Assembly: GCA_017618515.1 (NCBI GenBank)
Contig: JAFZUB010000164.1
Location: 1 to 6,459, forward strand
Reading direction: 5' to 3'
Length of the DNA stretch: 6,459 nucleotides
Source: Bacteroidaceae bacterium
Lineage (GTDB): Bacteria; Bacteroidota; Bacteroidia; Bacteroidales; Bacteroidaceae
Below the pieces are notes generated by a model. It saw only the letters and a list, made by a program, of their open reading frames with translations. It did no database searches and had not been told where the DNA came from. Shown here piece after piece: positions 6,433 through 6,459 of the stretch; position 1 is the stretch's first letter; every line of letters begins with the position of its first letter. The position numbers were made by a program, and so were the translations under genes.

Positions 6433-6459
6433 ATATAGTAGTTAAGTGTTAGTTTCAAT

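Overview
The window looks like a chromosomal segment of a Bacteroidales bacterium, with Prevotella or a close relative most likely. Four things point there. FeoA and FeoB are fused in one polypeptide. Promoter candidates carry the Bacteroidetes -7 box TAnnTTTG and there are no convincing Shine-Dalgarno sequences. A lipoprotein has an acidic, surface-export-like stretch after its lipidated Cys. A tiny Cys-rich FeoB-associated membrane protein follows feoB. The genus is inferred from style, not proven.

Layout: (1) 40-1011, minus strand: a regulator with an N-terminal ScdA/RIC-like region, a hemerythrin-like di-iron bundle and a C-terminal LuxR-type DNA-binding domain. (2) 1012-1170: a divergent control region with a clear promoter for the ferrous iron transporter, a weaker one for the regulator, and an imperfect inverted repeat between them. 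(3) 1171-3480: the FeoAB fusion. Next, 21 bases downstream and in the same reading frame, is a 54-residue Cys-rich membrane protein (3502-3666). (4) 3706-3749: a strong intrinsic terminator closing the feo operon. (5) 3762-3797: a promoter sharing 19 bases, at identical spacing, with the feoAB promoter. (6) 3824-5140: an OprO/OprP-like outer-membrane porin. (7) 5212-6432: an imelysin-family (M75, IrpA-like) lipoprotein, probably co-transcribed with the porin.

The genes read as an iron-handling locus. FeoAB imports Fe(II) across the inner membrane, with the Cys-rich protein as a likely accessory. The porin and imelysin lipoprotein act in or on the outer membrane, and imelysin relatives are iron-regulated or iron-binding. 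The divergent regulator could sense O2, NO or redox state through its di-iron site and adjust feo expression, which is an inference from domain content and position.

The most notable observations are the regulator's architecture with a lost Cys-Cys motif, an in-frame single-amber-stop junction between feoAB and the Cys-rich gene, matched promoters on two adjacent iron-related units, and a repeat-like tract that forms the regulator's interdomain linker. No mobile element, CRISPR array, tRNA or rRNA was seen.
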